Source of the DNA: Hippopus hippopus
Lineage: Eukaryota; Mollusca; Bivalvia; Cardiida; Cardiidae
DNA: 64,000 bases
Assembly (NCBI GenBank): GCA_946811185.2
Contig: OX328108.1
Coordinates: 40,194,357 to 40,258,356 of the forward strand
Reading direction: 5' to 3'
Part shown: positions 1-11,043 of the stretch, piece after piece
How the letters are laid out: the number at the start of each line of letters is the position of its first letter
How positions within the stretch are numbered: position 1 is the stretch's first letter
Notes under the pieces: generated by a model
What the model was told of the DNA's origin: nothing
The model's database searches: none
The model's input: the letters and a program-made list of their open reading frames with translations, nothing else
Made by a program: the position numbers and the translations under genes

Positions 1-43
1 GTTTCGCCCTGTATCTAATCTTGCACTGTCCCCCGTAACAAAA

Positions 44-415
44 CTAACAGTCCACAGGGGGCGTCGCTACAAGGGCAACCGGTGTGGCGACGATAATTAA
101 ACGCAAATTCAGTCGATAAATTCCTGCATAGCGCAGCAGACAATCGTGCAAGAAAGAATTCAGTCTGGGGTTGGCGATTAAATGATGATTAAAACAGCTT
201 TCAAACACTGCTAGGGCTCTGTTCAAAGTGTCTGACCCAAGGACATTCCCACGAAACTCCCAGCGCGCGAAGCGAGGACTTAACAAAGATCCGACACCTT
301 CGTCGCTGAACCACACTGGAATCATTCTTTCTAAGGGAAACGGGTACCTAAATCTTTGCATACTATCGTATTTTCTGGTACTCGAAAGATTATGAAGATT
401 CTGTTCTTCACCCAT
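44..415 (-). CDS. Unrecognised 123-residue open frame at the left edge
   Basis: The frame opens with an ATG at 415 in a purine-rich context and closes with TAG at 44-46. The translation has a mixed, non-repetitive composition, with residues such as FPLERMIPVWF near the middle, and the DNA is visibly richer in G+C than its surroundings, which is coding-like. I do not recognise the family. It has no signal peptide, and its only hydrophobic stretch is the last 20 or so residues. It could be a complete small gene, the first exon of a gene continuing leftwards, or a chance frame; no splice donor stands out. It does not overlap any repeat family seen elsewhere in the window. Confidence 0.3.
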   Translation of the reverse strand: MGEEQNLHNLSSTRKYDSMQRFRYPFPLERMIPVWFSDEGVGSLLSPRFARWEFRGNVLGSDTLNRALAVFESCFNHHLIANPRLNSFLHDCLLRYAGIYRLNLRLIIVATPVALVATPPVDC

Positions 416-436
416 TTTGATCGAACCTAGGTGTTA

Positions 437-662
437 TTAGTTTTACCACACAATTCTGAGTTTTAACCATCCTGTAAAAGAAACTTTTGAAAACATTGTG
501 GGAAAAGGAGAAAATGCTGGTAACCAGCATTTTCTCCTGTTCCCACAATGTTTTCTACCATACCAAAATGGATTTTCAATTTTTGAGTCAAATTTATTTT
601 ACCGTCTACTAAAACTTCCAATTTGGACAATCCGCAATTTTTTTCATTTAGTAAAGAGTTAA
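437..662 (+). repeat. Family A hairpin MITE, full length
   Basis: Family A runs from TTAA plus CCCTTTACCACACAA to TTTGGTAAAGAG plus TTAA. Its centre is a near-perfect hairpin of about 65 bp, whose arms read GAAAACATTGTGGGAAAAGG and the complement. The plus direction is defined here as ACAATCCCGACTT first. This copy has a degraded left end and a clean GAGTTAA right end. Confidence 0.8.
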
Positions 663-699
663 CACAGTGGTAAACACACACAAGTAACAAACGTCGATA

Positions 700-902
700 T
701 TTTTTACTACTTCCTCTTGCTTAAGAAAAAGACAAAATTTTAGACTTGAAAACATTTGCAGACAACGAAACAAATGGGAGTTGCCTGTCTTAGGGTTGAA
801 AACATTGTGGGAAAAGGAGAAATTAATGTAATCGTCATTTTCCCCTTTTCGCACAATATGTTCAAATAGCTTTTTCCTCGAGGTCGTTTGGTGAAGAGTT
901 AA
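700..902 (-). repeat. Family A, degraded
   Basis: The hairpin arms are recognisable but mismatched. The right end reads GGTGAAGAGTTAA. Confidence 0.6.
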
Positions 903-966
903 AGGAAAAGTTAAAAAGGGTAGGGTTCATTTTTTATGGAATTAACTAACCTCAAGGTACCGTTGT

Positions 967-1075
967 GGCCAAAATAGAAAGTGATCAGACTGCACAAAAT
1001 GCTAAGTCCGATCTTTGATCTACACTGTCGGCTACACTGAGACAATTTGGAGAAAAAGCGACAATGTAATTGAAA
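967..1075. repeat. Family B hairpin fragment
   Basis: A GATCAGACTGCACA hairpin and GATCTACACTGTCGGC are visible. The flanking arms are lost. Confidence 0.5.
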
Positions 1076-1127
1076 TCATTTGGGTCTCACTTCTAGGCTG
1101 ACAACGTCTTATTTGAGTCCTGTTCTG

Positions 1128-1370
1128 ACACAACGGGGTTTAGTGCTTCTCTGTAATATATGATACAAAACAAGTCATCACATAATTATGGATCCATAGA
1201 ATCCGTCTAACAACCAACCGAATCATGAAGTACACTGTTTCTTTGAAATGCAGAATATTTATCAAAAGCAAAAAGTCTCGACCCAGCTCAGTCTGCGCAG
1301 ACTGTGCAGGCCGATCTGAATCAATACTTTTTGCAGATGCGAAAAAAAGACCCCTTTTCACAAAGCATGC
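1128..1370 (-). repeat. Family C inverted-ended element
   Basis: Inner landmarks of family C are present: TTATGGATCCATA, an AGTCTGCGCAGACTGTGC palindrome and an end reading CCCCTTTTCACAAAGCATG. The inverted terminal repeats are degraded. Confidence 0.6.
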
Positions 1371-1417
1371 ATGTCATGCTTGCGGGAAATTGTTAAGCAT
1401 CATTTCTGGTTACTAGC

Positions 1418-2224
1418 CAGGGGTGTGGAAATCTCAAAAATTTCTACTTGTCCACGGACAAATAAATTAAAAAAGTCCACTTGTCCGCCAGCGCGGCTTA
1501 CTTGTCCAGAACAGTTTTAAAGACGCTGTCTTGTTTGTCATATTCCTGGTCACAGTACGTTTTATATTTATGTTCGGAGCCGCCGAATGCTTCCGAGGTC
1601 TCAGACTCCTCACATTCCGTTTGCTTCGAACATTGAACTATAAAAAAGACATCCCTTTTCTCCGACTTTACGCATCAGTTGATCGCTATATCGCAAATTG
1701 TTTCGGTTTGAGACGGCTTCCGGCACAGGAGATAATGCCTAAACCACGGCCCATTCGCACCGAAGCTGTACCATCAGATTAAAATATTCACATAGTTCTA
1801 TAAGACATTGTTGTAAAAGATCTTTGAATTGGAGCTAGAATGACAAAAATGAAAACATTTTATTCCACAATGGTGATCTTGAAAGTATTCAGACATTTTC
1901 CGAAGCAAGAAAATCAACGTGCAAAAACTGCCGCACACTATACCGAAACTGTCGTATCCGATGAATGCAGAAGTACACCAAATGTATATTTCGGGTTTCC
2001 AGAATTCAGGGATCATCTCAAGCTGCTGTTTAGCATTCGAAATGTCCTTTTGTGCAAAGGGTGAACATTTTCATTTCACCGCTTAGTGTTTATAACAGAT
2101 ATTTGTTTCAAAATATTCCCCAATTTTCTACTTGTCCGCGGACAACTAAATTGAAAAAAGTCACTTGTCCGACGCCAAATTTTCCCGAGTCGGACTAGTC
2201 GGACCAAGGATTTCCGCACCCCTG
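1418..2224. mobile_element. hAT-like non-autonomous element, 807 bp
   Basis: The element begins CAGGGGTGTGGAAATC and ends GATTTCCGCACCCCTG, an inverted pair. The inner subterminal sequence is also inverted or duplicated (ACTTGTCC, CGGACAA). CTAGC lies directly outside both ends (1413-1417 and 2225-2229). hAT elements often start CAGGGG, but they duplicate 8 bp, so the 5-bp match is a reservation. An open frame at 1531-1782 inside it has no recognised domain. Confidence 0.6.
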
Positions 2225-2400
2225 CTAGCATTTAAACGTGATTTATTACATTCCGCAGAGAGCCTCTTGTCACAGCAAAATGATAACATTGTGGCAAAAG
2301 CAGAAACTTCTTGTAAAATCCAATTTCTTCGTTGGTCACAATGTTTTCTCTTGTTCATGTTTCTGTAAAATGTTCAAGGGTATGTTTTTTGATAATTTTT

Positions 2401-3603
2401 TAGCTCACCTGAGCACAAAGTGCTCAAGGTGAGCTTTTGTGATCGTGCTGTGTCCGGCGTCCGTCGTGCGTCGTCCGTCGTCAACTTTTACCTTGTGTAT
2501 GCTCTAGAAGCCACATTTTTAGTCAATTACCCATGAAACTTGGTCAGGATGTTTGCCTTGATGATATCTCGGATGAGTCCGAAAATGGGTCATGTCGGGT
2601 CAAAAACTAGGTCACTAGGTCAGATCTTAGAAAAACCTAGTGTACGCTCTACAGGCCACATTTTCAGTCCAATACTCTTGAAAGTTAGTCAGAATGTTTG
2701 TCTTGATCATATCTCGGACAAATTCGAAAATGGGTCATGTCGGGTCAAAAAACTAGGTCACCAGGTCAAATTTAAGAAAAACCTTGTGTACAGTCTAGAG
2801 GCTACATTTTCAGTCCAATACTCATGAAACTTGATCAGGATGTTTGCCTTGATGATATCTCGGACGAGTTTGAAAATGGGTCATGTCAGGTCAAAAACTA
2901 GGTCACTAGGTCAGATCTTGGAAAAACCTTGTGTGAGCTCTAGAGCCACATTTTCAGTCCAATACTCTTGAAAATTGGTTAGAATGTTTGTTTTGAGGAT
3001 ATCTCAGACGAGTTCGAAAATGGGTCATGTCGGGTCAAAAACTAAGTCACTATGTCAAATGTAAACTTGTTTACACTCTAGAGACCACATGTTTTGTCCA
3101 GTACTCATGAAAGTTGGTCAGAATGTTTTTCTTGATAACATCTTGGATGACTATGAAAATGGATCATGTCTGGTCAATAACTAGGTCACTTGGTCAAATC
3201 TTTGAAAAAACCTTGTGTACGTTTTAGAGGCCACTTTTTTAGTCCAATACTCATGAAACTTGCGCAGAATGTTTGTCTTGATGACATCTTAAATGAGTTT
3301 GAAAATGGGTTAGGTCAGGTGAAAAACTAGGTCACTAGGTCAAATCTTTGAAAAGCCTTGTGTTCATTCAAGAGGCCACAATTTAAGTTCAATACTCATG
3401 AAACTTGGTCAAAATGTTTGTCTTGATGACATCTTGGATGAGTCTAGAAAAAGCTTGTGTACAGGCTAGAAGCTAAATTTTCAGTTCAATTATTATGAAA
3501 GCTTGTTAGAATGTTTGTCATAATATCTCGAAAGAGATTTAAAATGGATCATGTTTGGTCAAAAGACTCAGGTGAGCGACTTAGGGCCATCATGGCCCTC
3601 TTG
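2401..3603 (+). mobile_element. Family D helentron/Pearl-like element
   Basis: The left end reads TAGCTCACCTGAGCAC followed by GTGCTCAAGGTGAGC, a stem-loop, and then CGTCCGTCGT-type microsatellite. The body is a degenerate tandem core of about 155 bp per unit; its landmarks are GAAAATGGGTCATGTC and CTAGGTCACTAGGTCA. The right end carries CTCAGGTGAGCG and the hairpin GGGCCATCATGGCCC followed by CTTG. This layout matches non-autonomous helentron-like or Pearl elements reported in bivalves. No Rep/helicase coding is present. Confidence 0.75.
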
Positions 3604-4287
3604 ATTATCGTAAAGTAGGTGATAAGTTGCAAGGAAAACGATTGTAGAATAATTTATGGACTTTGGAGCATCAACGTCTACATGCATAATTTGCAGGACC
3701 CGATAGCTCACTTGTGATCACTCGTCACAACTAGGCCGATTCCGTACCTACATTTTACCTTGTCCGTATCAAGGGGATTTCCATTTCGAAATACTGTTAG
3801 TCATATGATCATTAACATGTTGGAGCCCTTTAGATCGAATAGCAACGGCAACAACAGCCACGGTGATAAGCAACCTATCGCTGAAAAAATGCCAACGTAA
3901 ATGATACACCGAGTTAGAAAATGAGTGTACAAAATGCTTGTCATGAAAAATGTATTTAAAAAGATTCCCACGGAAAATTTTGACTAGTGTTTGCTTTCTA
4001 AGTGGAGTGTTACGACTTAAGAACGGTGAAGCGGTGTACTTCCGGAGGGGGGGGGGGGGGGGAAGAAGGTGAATGTACGGTGTCATTGCAAATCAAGCTA
4101 CGTGATACAGCCGAGAGACTTGATCAACGGATCACCCGAGGTTTACAGAATTCGCCGTGATACGACCTAAGCTGTTAAAACGGTGTTATTGTGAAACTGC
4201 TTCGACTTGTCACAACTTTGTTTCCATGACCGTATTCGGTTTTCCGATATTTGGCTCGTTCTGAACGAAGTTGAAATGAATATGAAC
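3604..4287. other. No gene seen
   Basis: The stretch holds a run of 16 G at 4047-4062 and a short fragment at about 4150-4180 resembling the 3' part of the SINE at 5249. I see nothing else. Confidence 0.6.
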
Positions 4288-4511
4288 TGTGCTCTGTGAA
4301 AAGAGGGCTAAATGCATCTGCAAAAAAAGGACCTGGGCCGAAACTTTTTGCTATTGGTCATATTTCTGCATGCCAAAGGACCATTTTACCTTCAGATCCA
4401 GTCGATTGGTAGACTAAATGGATTTTATGGATCCCTTATTATGCGATGAATTGCATGATATAATGCATCAAAGAGACGCATTAAGCTCCTTTTTGCCAGA
4501 GCACGCCTCAT
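4288..4511 (+). repeat. Family C element
   Basis: It starts TGCTCTGTGAAAAG, includes GACCTGGGCCGAAACTTTTT and TGGATTTTATGGATCC, and ends with a CATTAAGC-type arm and AGAGCACGCCTC. The central GTCAGCC palindrome is partly deleted. Confidence 0.7.
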
Positions 4512-4843
4512 ACGTTTATGTAATAAACTGATCGTGTCGCCATGTCCATGTTGAAGAGCTAAAATACCGGAACACAGGATTCCGAAGTAAACCTAGTAGA
4601 ATCGTAAATGTATATCGGAGATCTATAAATAGTTCACGAAAAAAGACGGAATATTCATTGAGTGACAAGATAAAGTGGTTGCACAATAAACTCCAATACA
4701 AACAAACACTTGCATACGTAATTACGAAGTGTTATTGGGAAGTTGGAAACCCGATATACACAATGGAATCCCATAATATAGCGACAGTAAACCACAAAGG
4801 ATGATTTTCGGCGTATGTACCCCAGATAATAAAACAGGTACTG

Positions 4844-5086
4844 TATTAAACCCTTTTACCAAACGACAAAATTTTAGATCTTTCTCAAATGCATTGGCAA
4901 TGGCAGATGACAGTTGATATATCACATGTGGCTCATTTGGTGGAATTTGTCTGTGAAAGGTTGAAAACAATGTAGGAAAAGGAAAAAAATGTTGGTCATC
5001 AGAATTTAAGCCTTTTTTCCACTATGTTTTCAAAGGCTTCTTTAGTTAGGGTCGTTCAAACTCGGGATTGTGTGGTGAAGGGTTGA
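4844..5086 (-). repeat. Family A
   Basis: TTTACCAAACGACAAAATTT marks the left end and TGTGTGGTGAAGGGTTGAA the right. The hairpin is partly mismatched. Confidence 0.65.
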
Positions 5087-5091
5087 ATCAC

Positions 5092-5160
5092 TAACGCAGG
5101 AATCGAACTACGATGTTAGATCATTCAGCCAAACATTCTAGCCAATTGACCGTATGGGAG
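5092..5160 (-). other. tRNA-like head, pseudo-tRNA or SINE relic
   Basis: On the - strand an A-box-like TCAATTGGCTAGAATG is followed about 35 bp later by a B-box-like AGTTCGATTCCTGC. I could not fold a full cloverleaf convincingly, so I do not call a functional tRNA. Confidence 0.3.
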
Positions 5161-5248
5161 AAGAGGCTGGAAAAAAGAACAAGTTTGTATTTTAGATTTA
5201 AAGAAACGCACTTTGTGACCCAACTTATGCTTTATTATCTCTTTTTGA

Positions 5249-5541
5249 GCCCGACCGGGTAGCTCAGAGATTGGCATATCTGACTCATGACCTGGTGGTT
5301 GCGGGTTCGATACCCGGTTGAGGCAAACTTTCTTTCCGGCGATTTTTTTGCCTCTCACCTCTGATGCATGTGAGAAAAGTAGTCAGTGACTTGGAAAGAA
5401 AGCGGTGTCAGTACTAGTGTGAGAAAGCCAGGAAACAAATGCGTAGGTGTACTGACCGCCATGATATGACCTAAGCTGTTAAAACGGCCTTAAACTCCAA
5501 GAAGATAAATAAATAAATAAATAGACACATAAATAAATAAA
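5249..5541 (+). repeat. tRNA-derived SINE, family S1
   Basis: The head has the A box TAGCTCAGAGATTGG and the B box GGTTCGATACC. The body includes AACTTTCTTTCCGGCG and TGACCTAAGCTGTTAAAA. The tail is (AAAT)n. Sister copies lie at 11601 and 52421, with a reversed piece at 27395. Confidence 0.85.
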
Positions 5542-5622
5542 CCTCTTCATTGTGGGCGAGTTATCGTTAAGTAGATCCGGACCTCAATTCACGTGATTAA
5601 TTATCTGACGCATGTCGTCCTA

Positions 5623-5830
5623 TTTTCGCTTTACCATACAATCTCGTGGGTTACACCCATGTGGAGAAGGTACGTGGGAACTTCGCTGGAAAAGGAGAAA
5701 AAACAGCATTTTCTCCTTTTCCAGCAATGTTTTGTAGTCTTTCTGAGACAACTTCTATCATTTGACCTACATTTGATTTTGTCCTCAGCAATGGATGAGT
5801 TTATAAGTTTGGAAAAGAAATATACTGACA
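5623..5830. repeat. Family A, diverged
   Basis: The left end reads TTTACCATACAATCTCG, and a shortened hairpin with GGAAAAGGAGAAAA is present. The rest of 5542-6089 shows nothing. Confidence 0.5.
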
Positions 5831-6089
5831 GTTTTAAGTTTTACAGATAAAGAAGAATTTTAAGGGTCAGACGGCAACATTTATTTTATTCTTCACTAAA
5901 ATCCTTGTTATGGACACCTATTTCAATGTTCTCATCGAGAGATTTTTAATGAATAACCACAGCATAGTTTTAAGTTGATCAATAATGTTTTTAGAATTTG
6001 ACGACACCTCCTTCTCTCCACTCCCTGAATTTGGGATCATTTTTATCCCGTAAACAGGCTATACAATAATTTTTCTTTAACTTCTTACT

Positions 6090-6345
6090 GAGTCGCCGTG
6101 GCTCAGTGGTAAAGAATAGGACTCGGAACCTGGAAACCACGGGTTTGTGCCCCGCTGAACTCACTTGGCTTTTCGTAGGAGTGTCCTTTGGCAAGAAACT
6201 TCAGAGCCCCAGCCTAGTACTGGTGAAACCCGGACTTACATAAATTAGCGAGCCTTCTGCGTGATATGACTGAAATGATTTTGAGAGCGGCGAAAACACC
6301 ATTCATTCAATTGAGCAATTAATCAATCGATCAATCGCTCAATCT
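6090..6345 (+). repeat. tRNA-derived SINE, family S2
   Basis: The head reads GCCGTGGCTCAGTGGTAAAG, with a weaker B box near GGGTTTGTGCCCC. The body includes CCTAGTACTGGTGAAACCC and the 3' tail is made of CAATCAAT-type repeats. The 3' half recurs at 63425-63570. Confidence 0.75.
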
Positions 6346-6487
6346 ACTAGTCTACAATGTATTTTATGTGTTTGCTGTGCCGTTTCTAAAGGAAGTAAAA
6401 AGACTGACTGCTATCATTAATAATTGCCCATTACCGATCGTTTCGACCCACAAAAACCTTAAACTTATTTAAAAAAATATAGTAGTA

Positions 6488-7490
6488 CAGGGTGTCCGGA
6501 AAGTAAGGTAACGCTGTCGTACATTTATATTTTGGCCTAAAATATAAGATAAAGAGATAAAAATATATATACATGTAAATAAAACGTGTAAGTTTTTTGT
6601 GTGATAATTCAATTCACTTTTCATTTCAATTTGCGCTTTTATTCAGCTTTCAATTCAAAAGTGCTTTTTTGGTCATTGGCGTCATTTTAATATTTAATGA
6701 CGTTTTCAATGTGACGGCCGAATGTGCTCTTTCCTTGCCGGACATGCACGATGAAATTGTCAATCACTTTAGCACACATTTCAATATCAATCTTCTTGAT
6801 TTCACCCTAAGTATTCTTTAACATGTCTGTGCTGTCAGGGTTGGGATTATCGGTCTTTTACTTCACATAACTCCACAGAAAGAAGTCGCACGGGTTGAGG
6901 TCAGGATGAAGTTACCCACATTGTAAAACACTTGGTTCATGTAGGATAGTGCTACGGCACACACATCTAAATCTATGACAGACTTTTTGTATGATACGTT
7001 CGGTGATAGGTTAATCTCAAAACGATATCCGGAGGTAAAAGATTGCTGAATATCGTGGCCTGCACATAGTCCCAACCTCAACCTGCTTGACTTCTTCCTG
7101 TGCAATGTGTTGAAGCCAAAGGTCTACGGTCCCAACCCAAACAACATAGACATGTTGTTAAAAAATCCTTCAAGTGAAATCAATATGATTGATATTGGAA
7201 TGAGTTCTAAAGTGATTGACAATTTCATCGTGTGTGTTCGGAAAAGAAAGAGCATTAAAGGCCGTCAAACTGAAAACGTCATTAATTACTAAAATGTCGC
7301 CAATGATAAAAATGTACTTCTGATTTGAAATCTGTACAAAAATGCGTATTGTTATGAAAATTAAATGAAATTACCACGCAAAAAACTTGCATATTTTATA
7401 TACATATACGTTTGTTTCTATCTCATTATCTGATTTTTAAAGCCATATTATAAATGTACAAAAGTGTTACCTTACTTTCCGGCCACCCTG
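6488..7490. mobile_element. Fold-back mariner-type element
   Basis: Ends CAGGGTGTCCGGAAAGTAAG and its near-complement ACTTTCCGGCCACCCTG are flanked by TA at 6486-6487 and 7491-7492. Both halves encode the same decayed transposase C-terminus facing outward. On the + strand (about 7075-7290) it contains LDFFLCNVLKPKVY. On the - strand (about 6900 down to 6690) it contains PDLNPCDFFLWSYVK followed by a stop. The PDLNP-x-DFFLW block belongs to mariner-superfamily transposases and contains the third catalytic acidic residue; the + copy has lost it. About 150 bp of the - copy lies between the arms. It cannot encode a transposase. Confidence 0.8.
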
Positions 7491-7621
7491 TAGCTGATTA
7501 TGCAGTGTCAATAGGTTAATTCAGGTAGAACCAACTGTTAAAGATTGGCATTGCCACTGTCATCCTTTCCAAAACAGCCGATTTCTTTGTCATTTTTGTA
7601 AATTAATAAATGAGATGTAAA

Positions 7622-7762
7622 GGATAATTGTCTGTTTCGGTGTATAAGCGAAATTTCTTTCATCGAGTGAAAAGCTAAGGCTATATTTTCACGAGTGGCA
7701 AAGCCACAAGTGAAAATATGGCCTTTGCTTTTCCTGATCATACACCGAAACAAACAATTATG
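7622..7762. repeat. Short fold-back element
   Basis: ATAATTGTCTGTTTCGGTGT is mirrored by ACACCGAAACAAACAATTAT, with a second inner arm pair around TGAAAATAT. It is consistent with a small MITE of about 140 bp. Confidence 0.6.
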
Positions 7763-7881
7763 CTATTTTCTTTATGCCAACTCCATATATGGGTAAAAGG
7801 GCGTTTCTTTGTGAATAGTGGACTCCGTGTATGGCACATTATTTTAGCAATGATGTAATGTGGGCGGAAAAAGACTAAGTC

Positions 7882-7994
7882 AGTTAAACGCTAAGAAGTT
7901 CAAAATTAAACGATTTAAACAGCCACAGTCGGTAGCTACGCTCCCTCCTTTTGGCTGTTTAAATCGTTTAATTTTGACTTCTTAGCGTTTAACT
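7882..7994. repeat. Near-perfect inverted repeat
   Basis: AGTTAAACGCTAAGAAGT is mirrored by ACTTCTTAGCGTTTAACT, and the match continues inward through AAATTAAACGATTTAAACAG. The arms are about 46 bp and the loop is about 20 bp. Confidence 0.75.
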
Positions 7995-8884
7995 ATTACG
8001 TAATGATGACATCATAAATGATGTTGACTAAGTCATAGAACGTGACGTTCACCAGCAAAAAAATCATTCAAAAATAAGTTACAACATTCACTGGTTAAAG
8101 ATGCCCGTCTACAGCCGGTGAGCAAAAACGCTGTTAAATTTCAAACAATTTAGAATGGTACAGAAATCAGTCCTTTGTGTAAACATGGATAAATTACTGA
8201 CATATATGGTGTAATTGAAAAAAAGAAACACGGAGATTTGTATTAGAAACCGAGCATTGGTCAGAAGAAAACTGGCTGACGATCGAAACTGTAAACAATG
8301 GCGGTGCGTCACGGAAATTTACCGTTGGTTTCCGCCTAGAGTCGGATGCGGTGTAATTTGCATATAGGCCGCGACCTCCGTCTGAAAATCGAGGCTGCAA
8401 CAGAGAAGCCTCCATTTTCCTTTGTTTACCTCATTAGACGCAGGGCGAAGGTCAAATATAGTCCCGTGACATAATGCATAATCTTCATACGAATCTACCC
8501 GAGTGTATAACGGATATATCGAAATCTTCAATTCAAAAACCGGAAACGACGAGTCTGTTTACATGGAAGGCCGTAACTCAGCGAAATGCATTTTCTATCG
8601 ACCGTAATCTAAGCAACCTTGCAACCGTCAGGCTCAATATTTGGCACGAAGATATAAGAATAACTATAGTTTGATAAAATAAAGACAAAATGAGTTAAAA
8701 ATGGCTGAAAATGAGTATAAGGGCTTCTTTAATTATTACATTCACCGATGAATTATAAGGATATAATTTACTGGTATATTTCTATAAACTACTGAAAAGC
8801 ACAAAAGAAAACAAATTTTATAAAAATGCATATAACTGTTAACTATGACAATCACTGTGAATAAGCTACCCTAGTTACATGTAT
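7995..8884. other. No gene seen
   Basis: The part around 8290-8480 is richer in G+C, with open frames on the - strand that match nothing I recognise. No repeat family, splice structure or RNA gene was evident. Confidence 0.5.
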
Positions 8885-9147
8885 GAGCCATGCTCTGGCA
8901 AAAGGGGGCTTAGTGCGTCCCTGTGATTCATGGTACAGAGCAAGCCATCACGTACTTATGGATCGATAATATCCACTTTTTGTAACAAATGACTCAATCA
9001 TGAGGTAGAATGGTCTTTGGACATACAGTAAATTAACTAATAGCGAAAAGTTTCGGCCTAGGTCAGCCAGCGCGAACTGCGTAGGCAGACCTGAATCTTT
9101 ACTTTTCGCAGGTGCATTAAGCCCTCTTTTCTCAGAGCATGGCTCAT
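8885..9147 (-). repeat. Family C, full length
   Basis: GAGCCATGCTCTGGCAAAAG at the left is mirrored by CTCAGAGCATGGCTC at the right. Inside are TTATGGATCGATAATATCC and a GTCAGCC palindrome. It is the best-preserved pair of family C ends in the window. Confidence 0.8.
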
Positions 9148-9739
9148 TATTCTTTATTTTACTTATATTTTTTCTTACCAATAAATGTTAGTTTTTATTC
9201 ATTAGAGAATGTTTCAATATAACATGGACGGTTAACTTCTAGGAATAATGGAAGTGGAAAACCGGGTACGTAAAATACGAAACCACGAAAACCCATGATA
9301 TTACTAGTGTCAATTTGACATTCTCTGATCAGTTAACATTTATACAGTATTATTACTGTCTTTTTTTGCACCCATTATCACTTTTAACAGCGTACTTCGA
9401 TACGCAAGTTGCATAAAGTAGACAGTAGGTCTTAAATCTCTCTACTTGTACAGAGAAAGTCAGAAGACTCGTTTGATCTAGATAATGAGCTTGTGAAGAA
9501 ACATGAATGTACATTTGGAGAGGGCTTACCACATTCTAAATCATGGCCTAGCAAAGTTGGCTGCCTGTAACCATGGTTTTTAAACATCTCGTAAAAAAAG
9601 GATTGCAGTATATGTTGTAAAATCGATCTTACAAAAAAAAAAAAGGCCATTGGCCCTATAACGCTGAGCTTAGTAAAGTCATCAAGGGTTTATAAATCTA
9701 AGTTATCCTGATTTTAATGATGTAAAACACATAAGTGTA
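9148..9739. other. No gene seen
   Basis: AT-rich sequence with an A-run near 9630. I see no repeat family or convincing open frame. Confidence 0.5.
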
Positions 9740-11043
9740 AGTTACCTACATTTTGACCAGACATGACCAAATTTCAAACTTGTCCGAGATATCAACAATA
9801 CAGACATTCTGACCAAATTTCAAGAGTATCAGGCTGAAAATATGGCCTCTAGAGTTCACAAAGTTTTTCAAACATTTGGCCTAGTGACATATTTTTTGAC
9901 CCGCCATAACTCAATTTCGAATTTGTCCAAGATATCATCAATACCAACACTCTGACCTTGTTTCGTGAGTATAAGACTGAAAATGTGGTCTGTAGGTAGC
10001 ATACAATGCTGTTCTAAGATTTGCCACATTGGCCTTCTTTTTGACTCTGTGTGATCCAATTTCAAGCTTGTCTAAGATTATCATCAAGACAAACACTCTG
10101 AATGAATAACTGGCTGAAAGTGTTGCCTGTAGAGTGCACACAAGCTTTTTGTAAGATTTGGTCTGGTGGCCTACTTTTAGACCGGACATAATTCAATTTA
10201 AAATTTATCTAAGATATTAATAAGACAAACATTTTGACCAAGTTTTAAGAATATCAGGCAGAAAATGTAGCCTCCTGACAGCACACAAGTTTTTTTTTTT
10301 TAAGATTTGGCCCAGTAACCTATATTTTGAATGTGGCCTCTAGGGTGCACATAAGGTTTTTCTAAGATATGGCCCAGTGACTTTTTTGATCTGACATGAC
10401 CCAGTTTCAAACATGTCAAAGATATCAACAAAACAAACTTTCTGACTAAGTTTCAAGAGTATCAGACTGAAAATGTGGCCTATAGAGTGTATGCAAGGGT
10501 TTTCTACGATTTGGCCCAGTGACCTACTTTTTGACTCGACATGACCCAATTTCAAACTTGTCCAAGATATTATCAGTGAAACCATTTTGACATAGAACTT
10601 TTCATGAGCATCAGACTAAAGAAAGTGTGGTCTCTAAGAGTGCACACAAGGTTTTCGTTTTCTAAGATTCGGCCCAAAGACATGCTTTATGACCCATCAG
10701 GGTCCAATTTCAAACTTGTCCAAGATATCATCAAGACAAACATTCTGCTTAAGTTTCAAGACTATTAGGCTGAAAATTTGGCCTTTAGAGTGCACACAAA
10801 GTTTTTCTAAGATTTAGTCATGATGACGTACTTTCTGACCTGACGTGACCCAGTTTCGAACTTGTCCGAGATTTTATCTAGACAAACAATCTGATCAAGG
10901 TTTATGAGTATCTGACTGAAAATGTGGCCTGTAGAGTGCACTCTAGGTAAATGTTGACGACCGCACGATGGGGGACGCACGACGGACGACGAAACAGAGC
11001 ACGGTCACAAAAGCTCACCTTGGGCACATCGTGCTTAGGTGAA
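9740..11043 (-). mobile_element. Family D element, reversed
   Basis: The TAGCTCACC stem-loop end and the CGTCC microsatellite lie at 10950-11043, read on the - strand. The tandem core, with landmarks such as TTGACCCGCC and GACATGACCCAATTTC, extends leftwards. The 3' hairpin end is missing, so this copy is truncated. Confidence 0.7.

Noticed and set aside
463..690. Short proteins containing ENIVGKGENAGYQHFLLFPQ, found at many places on both strands
   Set aside because: They are translations of the family A hairpin; the same peptide recurs with every copy and stops at its edges.
2540..2827. Proteins with GHVGSKTRSLGQILEKP-type repeats (also near 31500, 32050 and 47600)
   Set aside because: They follow the tandem core of family D, which has no stops in one frame by chance. 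There is no start context or conserved domain.
5249..5330. Possible tRNA gene (A and B boxes present)
   Set aside because: The same head occurs with the same non-tRNA body and tail in other copies, so it is a SINE.
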